From: Bacillota bacterium
Lineage (GTDB): Bacteria; Bacillota; Clostridia; Oscillospirales; Oscillospiraceae
Assembly (NCBI GenBank): GCA_029224785.1
Contig: JAQXVF010000001.1
Location: forward strand, 44,986 to 108,985
DNA: 64,000 bases
Reading direction: 5' to 3'
Part shown: in pieces, positions 17,256 through 26,031 of the stretch
Position numbering within the stretch: the stretch's first letter is position 1
How the letters are laid out: each line of letters begins with the position of its first letter
Notes under the pieces: generated by a model
Seen by the model: only the letters and a program-made list of their open reading frames with translations
Told to the model about the DNA's origin: nothing
Database searches by the model: none
Translations under genes and position numbers: made by a program

Positions 17256-18443
17256 ATGCAGATATATGCCGATAATGCCGCCACCACAAAAATGAGCAAG
17301 ATCGCCCTGGATACCATGGTTTCCGCACTGAATGACCTGTACGGCAATCCCTCCAGTCTCCATTCCGTCGGTCAGCAGGCCAAGGAAGCTCTGGAAGAGG
17401 CCCGTGCCACCGTGGCATCCTGCCTGGGCTGTGAGCCCCGGGAGATCTACTTTACTTCCGGCGGCAGCGAAGCCGATAACCAGGCTATCCGCTCTGCCGC
17501 CCATCAAGGTGCAAAAAAAGGCAAAAAACACATTATCTCCACCGCTTTTGAGCATCACGCCGTTCTCCACACCCTGAAAAGGCTGGAAAAGGAGGGCTTT
17601 GAGGTCACGCTTCTGGATGTGCATGAAAACGGCATGGTGTCCGCCCAGCAGGTAAAGGAGGCCATTCGGCCCGACACCTGCCTGGTCACCATTATGTACG
17701 CCAACAACGAGATCGGCTCCGTCATGCCCATTGCGGAGATCGGTGCCGTCTGCCGGGAGGCCAAGGTTCCCTTCCACACCGATGCCGTCCAGGCTGTAGG
17801 CCACCTGGCAATTGACGTAAAGGCGCAAAACATTGATATGCTGAGCCTTTCCGGCCACAAGTTCCACGGTCCCAAGGGCATCGGCGCCCTGTATGTCCGC
17901 CGGGGTATCCTGCTGGAGAATCTGATCGACGGCGGCGCTCAGGAACGGGGCAAGCGGGCCGGCACCGAGAATCTGCCTGCCATCTGCTCCATGGCTGCTG
18001 CCTTGAAGGATGCCTGTGACCATCTGGAGGAAAACGCCGCCAAGGTCTCCGCCCTGCGGGACAGATTGATCGCCGGTCTTTCCACGATTCCCCACTGCGC
18101 CCTCAATGGAGATCCGGTTCACCGGCTGCCCGGCAACGTAAGCTTCTGCTTTGAAGGCATCGAGGGAGAGTCCCTGCTGCTTCTGCTGGATGCCAAAGGG
18201 ATCTGCGCATCCTCCGGCTCCGCCTGCACCTCCGGTTCTCTGGATCCCAGCCATGTGCTGCTGGCCATCGGCCGTGTCCACGATGTGGCCCACGGCTCCC
18301 TGCGGCTTTCCCTGTGTGAGACCAACACCCGGGAGGAAGTGGACTATATGATCCGGGAGATCCCCCAGGTGGTGTCCTACCTGCGCGGCATGAGTCCGGT
18401 CTGGCGTGACCTGCAGACCGGAAAACGTCAGTATATTCTTTGA
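17256..18443 (+). CDS. iscS: Cysteine desulfurase (IscS/NifS type)
   Basis: A PLP enzyme (395 aa) that takes sulfur from cysteine and passes it as persulfide to the IscU scaffold for Fe-S cluster assembly. It has the aminotransferase class V fold: [10 protein letters not shown] at the N-terminus, the PLP lysine in [12 protein letters not shown] (Lys near 202), and the catalytic cysteine in SSGSACTSG (about 324) on the long loop typical of group I desulfurases. It is the first gene of iscS-iscU-rrf2, with AGGAGG 9 nt before the ATG. The alternative, a NifS dedicated to nitrogenase, is unlikely since no nif genes are near. Confidence 0.95.
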   Translation: MQIYADNAATTKMSKIALDTMVSALNDLYGNPSSLHSVGQQAKEALEEARATVASCLGCEPREIYFTSGGSEADNQAIRSAAHQGAKKGKKHIISTAFEHHAVLHTLKRLEKEGFEVTLLDVHENGMVSAQQVKEAIRPDTCLVTIMYANNEIGSVMPIAEIGAVCREAKVPFHTDAVQAVGHLAIDVKAQNIDMLSLSGHKFHGPKGIGALYVRRGILLENLIDGGAQERGKRAGTENLPAICSMAAALKDACDHLEENAAKVSALRDRLIAGLSTIPHCALNGDPVHRLPGNVSFCFEGIEGESLLLLLDAKGICASSGSACTSGSLDPSHVLLAIGRVHDVAHGSLRLSLCETNTREEVDYMIREIPQVVSYLRGMSPVWRDLQTGKRQYIL

Positions 18444-18460
18444 TAGGAGTCGATAATCAT

Positions 18461-18889
18461 ATGGCACTGTACAGCGAAAAAGTAATGGATCATTTCACCC
18501 ATCCCAGAAACGTGGGCATCATCGAAAACGCCGACGGCGTCGGCGAAGTGGGCAACGCCAAATGCGGCGACATCATGAAGATCTATCTGAAGATCGACAA
18601 CGACATCATCACCGATGTGAAATTTGAGACCTTCGGATGCGGTTCCGCCATTGCCTCCTCCTCCATGGCAACGGAGATGATCAAGGGCAAGAACATCAAG
18701 GACGCCATGGCCCTGACCAACAAGGCCGTGGCCGAGGCTCTGGACGGCCTGCCTGCCCACAAACTGCACTGCTCCGTTCTGGCAGAAGAAGCCATCAAAA
18801 ACGCATTGAAGGACTACTATGACCGTCACGGGATCGCTTACGACGAAAGTCTCTTCCCCGAAAGCGATCACGACCACGAGGAAGCATGA
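18461..18889 (+). CDS. iscU: Fe-S cluster assembly scaffold (IscU/NifU N-terminal type)
   Basis: A 142-aa scaffold on which IscS builds [2Fe-2S] or [4Fe-4S] clusters. It carries the three conserved cysteines at about 35 (GNAKCGD), 60 (FGCGSA) and 104 (KLHCSVLA). The Gly-Asp after the first Cys is the usual IscU/NifU context. The C-terminus is His/Asp/Glu-rich (SDHDHEEA), a possible metal-binding tail. The ATG at 18461 is chosen over an upstream TTG because GGAG lies 10-14 nt before it and the N-terminus MALYSEKVMDHF matches the family. It lies 17 bp after iscS and overlaps the next gene by 4 bp. Confidence 0.94.
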   Translation: MALYSEKVMDHFTHPRNVGIIENADGVGEVGNAKCGDIMKIYLKIDNDIITDVKFETFGCGSAIASSSMATEMIKGKNIKDAMALTNKAVAEALDGLPAHKLHCSVLAEEAIKNALKDYYDRHGIAYDESLFPESDHDHEEA

Positions 18890-19302
18890 TCGTCTCCACC
18901 AAGGGGCGTTACGCTCTGCGGGTCATGGTGGGTCTTGCGGGACACAGCGGTGAAGAATACATTCCCCTGAAGGAAATTGCCGAGGAAGAGGGCATTTCCC
19001 AGAAGTATCTGGAGTCCATCATGGGGATTCTCTCCAAGGCAGGGTTCGTGGATGCCGTTCATGGCAAGGGCGGCGGATACCGCCTGAACCGCAGCCCGAA
19101 AGAGTATACCATCGGCAGCATTCTCAAGCTCACCGAAGGAAGCCTTGCTCCCGTTTCCTGCACCACCCAGGGCGCATCGGCCTGCTCCCGCAGTTCCTGC
19201 TGCCAGACCCTTCCCATGTGGGAACGGCTGGACCGGATGATCAACGACTTTTTTGAAGGAATCACCCTGGAGGACCTGCTCCACGAATCCGTTGCCGAAT
19301 AA
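18886..19302 (+). CDS. Rrf2 family regulator (IscR-like)
   Basis: A 138-aa winged-helix repressor. The N-terminus MIVSTKGRYALRVMVGLA and the recognition helix ISQKYLESIMGILSKAG, followed by the wing GKGGGYRL, are typical of Rrf2/IscR/CymR. Four cysteines at about 92, 100, 105 and 106 (CTTQGASACSRSSCC) are placed like the IscR [2Fe-2S] ligands, with different spacing. It overlaps iscU by 4 bp (ATGA), so it is the third gene of the operon, and the palindrome over the promoter is its likely target. It probably senses Fe-S sufficiency; a CymR-like cysteine sensor is the alternative, but CymR lacks such a cysteine cluster. Confidence 0.9.
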   Translation: MIVSTKGRYALRVMVGLAGHSGEEYIPLKEIAEEEGISQKYLESIMGILSKAGFVDAVHGKGGGYRLNRSPKEYTIGSILKLTEGSLAPVSCTTQGASACSRSSCCQTLPMWERLDRMINDFFEGITLEDLLHESVAE

Positions 19303-19339
19303 CCGATCCGCCCATAGGTGATTGTCCGTAAAACAATTT

Positions 19340-19371
19340 ATCCTCCGTATGACTTAGATCATACGGAGGAT
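19340..19371 (+). terminator. Terminator of the isc operon
   Basis: Perfect 13-bp stem ATCCTCCGTATGA / TCATACGGAGGAT with a 6-nt loop, followed by TTGTTTTTG. It stands alone 38 bp after the rrf2 stop. The remaining 170 bp to the next gene show no feature that I can name. Confidence 0.9.
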
Positions 19372-19544
19372 TTGTTTTTGTCTGTTCTTCAAACTTACCG
19401 GCGGCGAACGGTTTGTCAAACCCGTTTGCGCTCTTTCGCTGAATGCTTTCGGTCACGCTGCTGCGCTTCTCCGGTTCCGGCGCGATACTGTCTTACGCGC
19501 ACCCGGCAGCAGAGCGGATCTTTTGCGCAAGGGATGGGAACCCC

Positions 19545-20903
19545 TCAGTTTTTCAGGCTCTGGATGGGTGCCGGGATCCGGCCGCCTCTTGCCACAAACA
19601 GCGCCGAGGACTCCCTGTGCACCGGCATCACCGGGGCGCTTCCCAGAAGGCCGCCCATCTCCACCCGGTCTCCCACCTGCATTCCGGGAGCGGGAATGAT
19701 ACGAACGGCCGTGGTCTTGGAATTGATCATGCCGATGGCTGCTTCGTCTGCGATGATTGCGGAAATGGTCTCCGCAGGGGTGTCCCCGGGCACCGCGATC
19801 ATGTCCAGGCCAACGGAACAGACGCAGGTCATGGCTTCCAGCTTGGCCAGGGTCAGGGTGCCGGATTCCGCAGCCGCGATCATGCCCTCATCCTCGGAAA
19901 CCGGAATAAAGGCACCGGACAGGCCGCCCACATGGTTACTGGCCATGACGCCGCCCTTTTTCACGGCATCGTTGAGCAGCGCCAGAGCTGCCGTAGTACC
20001 GTGGGTACCGCAGACCTCCAGGCCCATCTCCTCCAGGATCCGGGCAACGCTGTCCCCTGTCGCCGGAGTGGGCGCCAGGCTCAGGTCCACAATGCCGAAG
20101 GGCACCCCCAGCCGGGCAGATGCCTCCTGCCCCACGATCTGGCCCATACGGGTCACCTGGAAAGCGGTACGCTTCACCGTTTCCGCCACTACGTCAAAGG
20201 AGGCGCCCTTCACACTCTGCAGAGCATGATACACCACACCCGGCCCGGAAACGCCTACGTTGATGACGCAGTCCGCCTCTCCCACACCATGGAAGGCGCC
20301 GGCCATAAAGGGGTTGTCCTCCACGGCATTGGCAAACACCACCAGCTTGGCGCAGCCCAGCCCCTGGTCGTTCCGGGTCAGCTCGGCCGTTTGCCTGACG
20401 ATCCGGCCCATTTCAGCCACGGCGTCCATGTTGATGCCCGCCTTGGTGGAACCTACGTTGACGCTGGCACACACCCGCTCTGTGCAGGCCATGGCCTCCG
20501 GAATGGACCGGATCAGCTTCCAGTCGGAGGGAGTGCAGCCCTTCTGCACCAGGGCGGAAAAACCGCCGATAAAATTGATCCCCAGGGTCTTTGCCGCTGC
20601 ATCCAGGGTCTGTGCCATAGGCACATAGCTGTCCGTTTTGCAGGCGCTGGCCGCCAATGCAATGGGCGTCACGGAGACCCGCTTGTTGACGATGGGAATC
20701 CCGAACTCCCGCTCAATGTCCTCCCCTGTTTTCACCAGGTCCTTTGCACAGCGGGTAACCTTTTCATAGATCTTCCGGCAGCAGCGCTCCGGATCCGTAT
20801 CCATGCAGTCCAGCAGGTTGATTCCCATGGTAATGGTGCGGATATCCAGGTGCCGCTTGTCAATCATCTCCTGGGTATAAAGAACATCACTCTGATTCAG
20901 CAT
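19545..20903 (-). CDS. PFL family protein (UPF0210/DUF711)
   Basis: This 452-aa protein belongs to the family annotated as PFL-like because its fold resembles pyruvate formate-lyase; its biochemical role is not established. Recognisable segments are the N-terminal [30 protein letters not shown] near 75-90, and Gly-rich loops such as [18 protein letters not shown] near 340. No radical-Gly motif is present and no activase gene is nearby, so formate-lyase activity should not be assumed. It follows the ACT-domain gene by 9 bp; the pairing of these two families is conserved in many bacteria and archaea, which suggests that the ACT protein binds a ligand regulating this protein. Confidence 0.9.
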   Translation of the reverse strand: MLNQSDVLYTQEMIDKRHLDIRTITMGINLLDCMDTDPERCCRKIYEKVTRCAKDLVKTGEDIEREFGIPIVNKRVSVTPIALAASACKTDSYVPMAQTLDAAAKTLGINFIGGFSALVQKGCTPSDWKLIRSIPEAMACTERVCASVNVGSTKAGINMDAVAEMGRIVRQTAELTRNDQGLGCAKLVVFANAVEDNPFMAGAFHGVGEADCVINVGVSGPGVVYHALQSVKGASFDVVAETVKRTAFQVTRMGQIVGQEASARLGVPFGIVDLSLAPTPATGDSVARILEEMGLEVCGTHGTTAALALLNDAVKKGGVMASNHVGGLSGAFIPVSEDEGMIAAAESGTLTLAKLEAMTCVCSVGLDMIAVPGDTPAETISAIIADEAAIGMINSKTTAVRIIPAPGMQVGDRVEMGGLLGSAPVMPVHRESSALFVARGGRIPAPIQSLKN

Positions 20904-20912
20904 CCCGGCACC

Positions 20913-21182
20913 TCAAATCCGATGCATGGCATCGAAAATATCCTCCCGCTGCATCCGGATGGAAAGGCCCATGTCCTTGCCCTTCTCCTCCATACGGGCA
21001 CACAGCTCTGCCAGCGGCAGCTCCGCAGCAGCGGTATCCACAATCATCATCATGGTGAAATACCCCTGCATGACCGTCTGGCGGATGTCCAGAACGTTGA
21101 TATTCTGCTCTGCCAGAGCGTTGCACACGCCGGCAATGATTCCCACGCGGTCCTTACCGACCACCGTAACAATCGCTTTCAT
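20913..21182 (-). CDS. ACT domain protein (UPF0237)
   Basis: A single ACT domain (89 aa) with the beta-alpha-beta-beta-alpha-beta pattern: MKAIVTVVGKDRVGIIAGVC begins strand 1 and helix 1, and GYFTMMMIVDT forms a central strand. ACT domains bind amino acids or other small effectors, usually as dimers. The family almost always sits next to a PFL/DUF711 gene, as here. It starts 9 bp after the Dabb gene stop, so Dabb-ACT-PFL is one short operon. The ligand is unknown. Confidence 0.9.
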   Translation of the reverse strand: MKAIVTVVGKDRVGIIAGVCNALAEQNINVLDIRQTVMQGYFTMMMIVDTAAAELPLAELCARMEEKGKDMGLSIRMQREDIFDAMHRI

Positions 21183-21191
21183 GATTCTCCC

Positions 21192-21473
21192 TCACTCTTC
21201 GTAGTCCGCGCTGACGCGGGTCGCCAGAAAATGGTGAAATGTATCCTTTGCCGCCAGGTGCAGCGGATGCTCCCGGTAGGCGGCCAGGGCATCCCGGCTT
21301 TCAAACTCCGAATACAGGATGTAATCCATCCCCTGGAAGCAGCGGCGGATCTCCATGCGCAGCAGCCCGGGGATCTTTCCCACCAGGGGCTCCAGAACGG
21401 ATGCGATCTGCCTGACGGCGGCATCTTTCTCCACTCCGTCTTTCAGGGTATAGGTCACAATATGCTTTACCAT
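21192..21473 (-). CDS. Dabb (stress-responsive A/B barrel) domain protein
   Basis: A 93-aa dimeric alpha/beta-barrel protein. The family signature is MVKHIVTYTLKDGV at the N-terminus, a Phe- or Tyr-rich centre (MDYILYSEFESRDALAAY) and YREHPLHLAAKDTFHHFL, where the HPxH element is typical of Dabb domains. Members include small lyases, cyclases and proteins of unknown role. It heads the operon with the ACT and PFL genes. The Shine-Dalgarno GGAGGG lies before the ATG. No catalytic function can be assigned. Confidence 0.88.
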   Translation of the reverse strand: MVKHIVTYTLKDGVEKDAAVRQIASVLEPLVGKIPGLLRMEIRRCFQGMDYILYSEFESRDALAAYREHPLHLAAKDTFHHFLATRVSADYEE

Positions 21474-21494
21474 TTCATTCCCTCCAACAAAAAA

Positions 21495-21520
21495 CCGGGG
21501 ACCGGAAAACCGGACCCCGG
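21495..21520 (-). terminator. Terminator of the hflX-to-ispH/rpsA operon
   Basis: Stem CCGGGGTCCGG / CCGGTCCCCGG on the minus strand with a TTTT loop, followed by a T-run (complement at 21489-21494). It sits 11 bp after the ispH/rpsA stop and just before the Dabb gene. Confidence 0.9.
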
Positions 21521-21531
21521 GAAAATCAGGA

Positions 21532-23469
21532 TTATTCTGCGTCTGCAGCCTGCTCCTTCAGAGCACGGATAGACAGGGAGATCCGCTTGCCCTCGTCGTC
21601 GATCTGGGTGATCTTCGCCTGGACAACCTGGCCCTCGGACAGCTCGTCCTCCGGCTTGCCGATGCGGTGATCTGCGATCTGAGAGATGTGAATCAGGCCG
21701 TCAACGCCGGGCATAATCTCTGCGAACGCGCCGAAGGTCATCAGCTTGACGATCTTGGCATCCACCACATCGCCTTCCTTGTACTGGTTGGTGAACAGAG
21801 TCCAGGGATTCTGCTCAGGCAACTTGCAGGTCAGGGAGATCTTGTGCTTCACAGGATCGAAGGATTTGACAACCACATCGATCTGGTCGCCCACGGCAAC
21901 CACGTCGGCGGGAGTCTTGATGCGGTTCCAGCTCAGCTCGGAAACATGGACCATGCCGTCCACGCCGCCGATGTCCACAAACGCACCGTAGGAAGTCAGG
22001 GACTTGACGGTACCGGTGTACTTCTTGCCGTCCTCGATCTCGTTCCAGATCTTCTCCCGGTTGGCGCTGCGCTCCTCGGCGTTGACCGCACGGATGGAGC
22101 CGATGACGCGGCGGCGGGCGCGGTTCACTTCGGTGATCTTCAGCTTCACGGTCTTGCCAACCATGCCGGCCATATCGCCGCCCTTGGCAACACCGGACTG
22201 GGAAGCGGGAATAAAGACGCGGATGCCCTTCACGTTGCACACCAGGCCGCCCTTGTTCTCCTCGGTGATGGTGCCTTCCACAGTGGTCTTGTCCTCCACA
22301 TAGGCGCTCATCTCGTCCCAAACCTTCATGCCGTCCAGCTTCTTCTTGGAGAGCTGCACGGTGCCGTCCTGATCGTTCACGCGAACGACAAAGACCTCGA
22401 TCTCATCGCCGACGTGCAGAACATCCTCTGCCTTGACGCTGGGATCATTGCTGACTTCATCATAAGGAATGTAGCCGGCGTGCTTGGTGCCCAGTTCAAC
22501 CTGGACTTCGGTATTGCCGACGCTCACTACGGTACCAACGACCTTATCTCCTGTATTTAAAGTCTTGATGGACTGCTCCAGAAGTGCTTCAAAGCTTTCC
22601 TCCTGTACAGACTCAGCATTCTGAATTTCGCTCATAGTCTTGTTGACCTCCTTTATTATCCACGCCGGGGTTGACGCACCGGCAGTGATTCCAACATGAC
22701 CTGCTCCGCGGAAGAATTCCTCCTTCAGTTCGCCTGCGTGATCCACAAGCACAACGCGGTCACAGGATTCCCGGCAGATCATAGCCAAGCGGCCGGTGTT
22801 GGAGCTCTGGGCGTCTCCGACGATCACCATTGCGTCACATTGGCTGCTGAGAGCAGCCGCCTCTGATTGCCGATATTCCGTTGCTTTACATATTGTATCA
22901 AAAAAAATCAAGTTAGTAAACTGTTTTTTTGCAATTTCTTTGCACTTTTTCCACAAATTTTCAGTGGAGGTGGTCTGGGAAACCATGCAGATTGGCTGAC
23001 CGGCGGAGAATTCGCCGCCTTTCGCCCACTTTTCCAAATCTTCGGGGGTTTCGAAAATCCTGCAGTGACTGCACCATCCCGCAATTCCCTGCACCTCCGG
23101 GTGGTCCGGTGTGCCGATGATCACCGGCAGCCGTCCGTCCTCCTCGGCTTTGCGCACGATCTCATGGATCCGCTTGACAAAGGGGCAGGTGGCATCCACA
23201 ATCCGCACGTTCCGTTCTTCCAGGGCACGGTATACGTTCCTTGGCACACCGTGGGAACGGATGATGACCGTGCTCCCCTCCGGCGCATCCTCCGGGTTGT
23301 GGATCACGCCCACGTTCATTTCCTCAAACCGTCTGACCACATGGCGGTTATGAATAATGGGGCCCAGGGTGAACACCGATCCGGCCTGTCTTGCCGCTGC
23401 TTCAACGGTCTCCACCGCGCGGTTGACTCCGAAACAAAAGCCGGCACTTTTGGCAACCGTGATCTTCAT
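21532..23469 (-). CDS. ispH: Bifunctional IspH (HMBPP reductase) / ribosomal protein S1
   Basis: A 645-aa fusion. Residues 1 to about 280 are IspH/LytB, the [4Fe-4S] reductase that makes IPP and DMAPP in the MEP pathway: cluster cysteines in AGFCFGVNRA (about 13), DATCPFV (about 95) and further on, plus IIRSHGVP and SQTTST. Residues about 300-640 hold four S1 RNA-binding repeats (for example GTVVSVGNTEVQVELG, GLVCNVKGIRVFIPAS, YGAFVDIGGVDGMVHVSEL, FGAFAEIMPGVDGLIHISQI). This fusion is known from Clostridia and is annotated ispH/rpsA. The frame is continuous, so it is not a sequencing artefact. It overlaps cmk by 4 bp, as in other clostridial cmk-ispH loci. Confidence 0.95.
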   Translation of the reverse strand: MKITVAKSAGFCFGVNRAVETVEAAARQAGSVFTLGPIIHNRHVVRRFEEMNVGVIHNPEDAPEGSTVIIRSHGVPRNVYRALEERNVRIVDATCPFVKRIHEIVRKAEEDGRLPVIIGTPDHPEVQGIAGWCSHCRIFETPEDLEKWAKGGEFSAGQPICMVSQTTSTENLWKKCKEIAKKQFTNLIFFDTICKATEYRQSEAAALSSQCDAMVIVGDAQSSNTGRLAMICRESCDRVVLVDHAGELKEEFFRGAGHVGITAGASTPAWIIKEVNKTMSEIQNAESVQEESFEALLEQSIKTLNTGDKVVGTVVSVGNTEVQVELGTKHAGYIPYDEVSNDPSVKAEDVLHVGDEIEVFVVRVNDQDGTVQLSKKKLDGMKVWDEMSAYVEDKTTVEGTITEENKGGLVCNVKGIRVFIPASQSGVAKGGDMAGMVGKTVKLKITEVNRARRRVIGSIRAVNAEERSANREKIWNEIEDGKKYTGTVKSLTSYGAFVDIGGVDGMVHVSELSWNRIKTPADVVAVGDQIDVVVKSFDPVKHKISLTCKLPEQNPWTLFTNQYKEGDVVDAKIVKLMTFGAFAEIMPGVDGLIHISQIADHRIGKPEDELSEGQVVQAKITQIDDEGKRISLSIRALKEQAADAE

Positions 23470-24143
23470 TCCGGAATCTTCTCCCGCACGATCTTCATCA
23501 TGGCGGCAACGACACCGTCGATATCCAGATCGGAGGTATCCAGCAGCACCGCATCTCTTGCCTGCTTCAGCGGTGCAATGGCCCGGTGGCTGTCCTGATA
23601 GTCCCGCTGCTGAATGTCCTTGAGCACCTTTTCGTATTTCTCCGGGAGACCCTTTGCCTCCAGTTCCTTGCAGCGGCGCTGTGCACGGACCTCCGCAGAG
23701 GCCGTCAGGAAGATCTTCACCGTGGCATTGGGCAGCACCACCGTTCCGATGTCCCGTCCGTCCATGATCACATTGTGCTTCCGTGCCACATCCCGCTGCA
23801 TATCCAGCAGCATATCCCGCACCACCTTGTGGGCAGAAACCAGAGAAGCTCCCTGGGAGATCTCCGGGGTACGGATGTCATCGGTGACGTCCAGGGTATT
23901 CATGATCATGTGCTGCTTTCCCTCTTCGTCGTACTCCATCTCTACCGTCAGTTCGTCGATGTACTTTGCGACACCGTCCTGATCCTTGGGAGAAATGCCG
24001 ATGAGGCTGAAGAAGTAGGCCACGGTGCGGTAAATCGCTCCGGTGTCCACATAGCAGTATCCCAGTTCCCGGGCAAGCCGCCGGGCAATGGTGCTTTTTC
24101 CGGCGCCGGCAGGGCCGTCAATGGCAATGGTGTAGGTTTTCAC
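23466..24143 (-). CDS. cmk: Cytidylate kinase
   Basis: Cmk (225 aa) phosphorylates CMP and dCMP. The P-loop is IDGPAGAGKSTIARRLA (about 8-24); YVDTGAIYRTVAYF follows, then the CMP-binding and lid elements MDGRDIGTVVLPNA and DSHRAIAPLKQA near 185-195. Length and motifs are normal. It is translationally coupled by 4-bp overlaps to both neighbours: the sigma-like gene upstream and ispH/rpsA downstream. The cmk-rpsA neighbourhood is widely conserved. Confidence 0.95.
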   Translation of the reverse strand: MKTYTIAIDGPAGAGKSTIARRLARELGYCYVDTGAIYRTVAYFFSLIGISPKDQDGVAKYIDELTVEMEYDEEGKQHMIMNTLDVTDDIRTPEISQGASLVSAHKVVRDMLLDMQRDVARKHNVIMDGRDIGTVVLPNATVKIFLTASAEVRAQRRCKELEAKGLPEKYEKVLKDIQQRDYQDSHRAIAPLKQARDAVLLDTSDLDIDGVVAAMMKIVREKIPE

Positions 24144-25162
24144 TCTGTATCCTCCTGATTTCTGAGAAGTATCATAGCCTTTTGCTCCCGGGCAGCCGCC
24201 TCCTCCGGGGAGATTCCCAGCTTTCCTGCGGCTTCCTCCACGGTCATGGGCTTACCCGTGTCCAATCCAAAGCGAAGAGACAACAGGCGGGCATCCAGCC
24301 TGTCCAGGTCCTCCAGCAGTTCCGTCACACGCTGACGGCTCTGGTAATAGGCCGTGGCATCCACCGCAAGGTCCTCGTCTGCATTCCGTTCTTCCGCAGT
24401 ATTCTCCCTGGCGGTGGACCGGGCATCTCTCAGCATTTTCTCCAGGGAACCGGCAAGTTCGGCGCTGATTCCCATTTTCTCCGCCGTTTCCTCGATTGTG
24501 GGATTTCGTCCCAGGGTGTGCAGCAGTTCTCTGTCTGCATTTTGGTAGGCCTCCACCTGCCTGCGCAGGCGGGTACCCACGCCGTCCGCTCGAGCCTGCA
24601 TCACCACGGACCGGATCATGGCCCTTTGAATCCCGGCGGACAGGAACGGCTCCGCAGGCTCTCCCTGCCAGGATGCCAGTGCCTGCCACAGGCCCAGGCT
24701 CCCCTCCTGGACCAGATCCATCAGCAGTACGCCCTTTCCGGTCAGCTCCCCTGCCAGCTCCGCCACCATGGGCAGGCAGCACTCCGCCGCCTTTGCCAGA
24801 GAAGCCTCGTCGCCGGCATACAGCAGGGCCTCCAGCCCATCCCGGTTTTCGTCCATTTCCGCAACTTCCGTCAAAAACAGCCGCAGGGGGTCGTTGGGAT
24901 CCAGTTCCCGGAGGGAGATCTTCTTTTGGATCAGCTTCTCTTCCCGTTCCAGGCGTTTTGCCGTCTGACCGCTGCCCTTTTCCGGCTGCAGATCCGAAAT
25001 GTCCAGCAATACTCCCATGGAATCCAGTCGGTCCAGCGCATCCAGCACCTCCTGGTCGCTGTCGCCGTCCGTCATGGCGAGAAACCGTCCGGCAGAGAGC
25101 CGGCTGCCCGGCTGCAATTCGTCAAACGGATCCCCGTATGTATCAAAAACAAAGCTGCTCAT
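24140..25162 (-). CDS. Degenerate sigma-70-like protein, translationally coupled to a sigma factor
   Basis: A 340-aa protein with the order of sigma-70 regions but eroded DNA contacts. Residues about 20-60 resemble region 1.1 ([20 protein letters not shown]). Region 1.2 is recognisable as [16 protein letters not shown]. Region 2.2, which docks on the RNA polymerase beta' coiled coil, is well kept ([16 protein letters not shown]). In contrast, the 2.3-2.4 segment that reads and melts the -10 box (STYATxWIRQ in the neighbour) is [10 protein letters not shown] here, and the region 4.2 recognition helix ([10 protein letters not shown] in the neighbour) is [10 protein letters not shown]. Overlaps of 4 bp link it to the sigma gene upstream and to cmk downstream. 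It may be an RNA polymerase-binding regulator rather than a specificity factor (inference). Confidence 0.75.
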   Translation of the reverse strand: MSSFVFDTYGDPFDELQPGSRLSAGRFLAMTDGDSDQEVLDALDRLDSMGVLLDISDLQPEKGSGQTAKRLEREEKLIQKKISLRELDPNDPLRLFLTEVAEMDENRDGLEALLYAGDEASLAKAAECCLPMVAELAGELTGKGVLLMDLVQEGSLGLWQALASWQGEPAEPFLSAGIQRAMIRSVVMQARADGVGTRLRRQVEAYQNADRELLHTLGRNPTIEETAEKMGISAELAGSLEKMLRDARSTARENTAEERNADEDLAVDATAYYQSRQRVTELLEDLDRLDARLLSLRFGLDTGKPMTVEEAAGKLGISPEEAAAREQKAMILLRNQEDTE

Positions 25163-26031
25163 CCCAGAAACTCCTCCAAACCCATATCCGTTCCCATTTT
25201 CCGCAGCCGGTCCATGGCCTGCTGCTCTATCTGGCGAACCCGCTCCTTCGAGATCCCCAACTCCTGTCCGATCTGCTCCAGGCTGCGGCAGGCTCCGTCC
25301 TCCATGCCGAAATGCAGCCGCAGAATCCGCTGCTGCCGCTCGGTCAGGCAGGAGAGCAGCGAATCCACTTTCTCCGACAGTTCCTTCCGGACCAGCTCCT
25401 CATACGGAGAGGACTCTTCTCCGTCGGAGAGCATCTCCCCCAACGTGCCGTCTGCATTGGCGCCCACGGGGGAATCCAGGGAACACACCTCGGGATTGAG
25501 CTGGAGAAGCTGTCGGACCCGCTCCTCCGTCATTTCCGCCCGTTTTGCGATTTCCCCAATGGAAGGCTCCGCCTCGTTTTCCTGCAGAAGCGCCGCCCTG
25601 GCCTGGATCACCTTGCGGATCTTGTCGGAAGTGTGCAGAGGCACCCGGATCATTTCCTTGTGGTTGATGAGGCAGCGGGTCACCCCCTGCCGGATCCACT
25701 TGGTGGCATAGGTGGAAAATCGGAAATCCAGCGTGGGATCAAATTTCTTGGTCGCTGCCAGCAGGCCGATGCTGCCCTCCTGGATCAGATCCAGCAGGGG
25801 CACACCTCTGCCGGCATATTCCTTGGCAATGGACACCACCAGACGAAGATTGGACGACACCATCTTCCGGATGGCATCCTCATCCCCGGCGGCACAGCGC
25901 ACAGCCAGCTCCTTCTCCTCCTCCGCCGTCAGCAGGGGGTATTCCCGGATCTGACGCATGAACAGGGCCACATTGTCATCCGTGGGATAGGACGTCCGGG
26001 CGGTGTCTTCTTCCAGTAACGATTGGGTCAT
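25159..26031 (-). CDS. RNA polymerase sigma-70 family factor (RpoD/group 2-like, no region 1.1)
   Basis: A 290-aa sigma factor. Visible: region 1.2 ([19 protein letters not shown], about 21-39), region 2 ([16 protein letters not shown] and [12 protein letters not shown]), -10 recognition [14 protein letters not shown] with Gln115 and Thr118 conserved, region 3, and a canonical region 4.2 helix-turn-helix ([19 protein letters not shown]). It lacks region 1.1. The first of the two tryptophans usually found in YATWWIRQ is Lys111. It follows dnaG with a 4-bp overlap, the place of rpoD in the macromolecular synthesis operon. It could be this locus's rpoD or an alternative housekeeping-like sigma; a canonical SigA elsewhere in the genome is quite possible. 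Confidence 0.88.
   Translation of the reverse strand: MTQSLLEEDTARTSYPTDDNVALFMRQIREYPLLTAEEEKELAVRCAAGDEDAIRKMVSSNLRLVVSIAKEYAGRGVPLLDLIQEGSIGLLAATKKFDPTLDFRFSTYATKWIRQGVTRCLINHKEMIRVPLHTSDKIRKVIQARAALLQENEAEPSIGEIAKRAEMTEERVRQLLQLNPEVCSLDSPVGANADGTLGEMLSDGEESSPYEELVRKELSEKVDSLLSCLTERQQRILRLHFGMEDGACRSLEQIGQELGISKERVRQIEQQAMDRLRKMGTDMGLEEFLG

Noticed and set aside
19372..19544. Possible small structured RNA between the isc terminator and the PFL gene
   Set aside because: A few short inverted repeats occur, but there is no promoter-hairpin-terminator arrangement and no match to an RNA family that I know.
19443..21572. A 709-codon plus-strand frame opposite the PFL, ACT and Dabb genes
   Set aside because: It runs across three recognisable minus-strand genes, and the composition is that of an antisense shadow.
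21532..23469. Frameshift or assembly error joining ispH and rpsA
   Set aside because: The frame is continuous, both halves are complete, and the same fusion is known in Clostridia.
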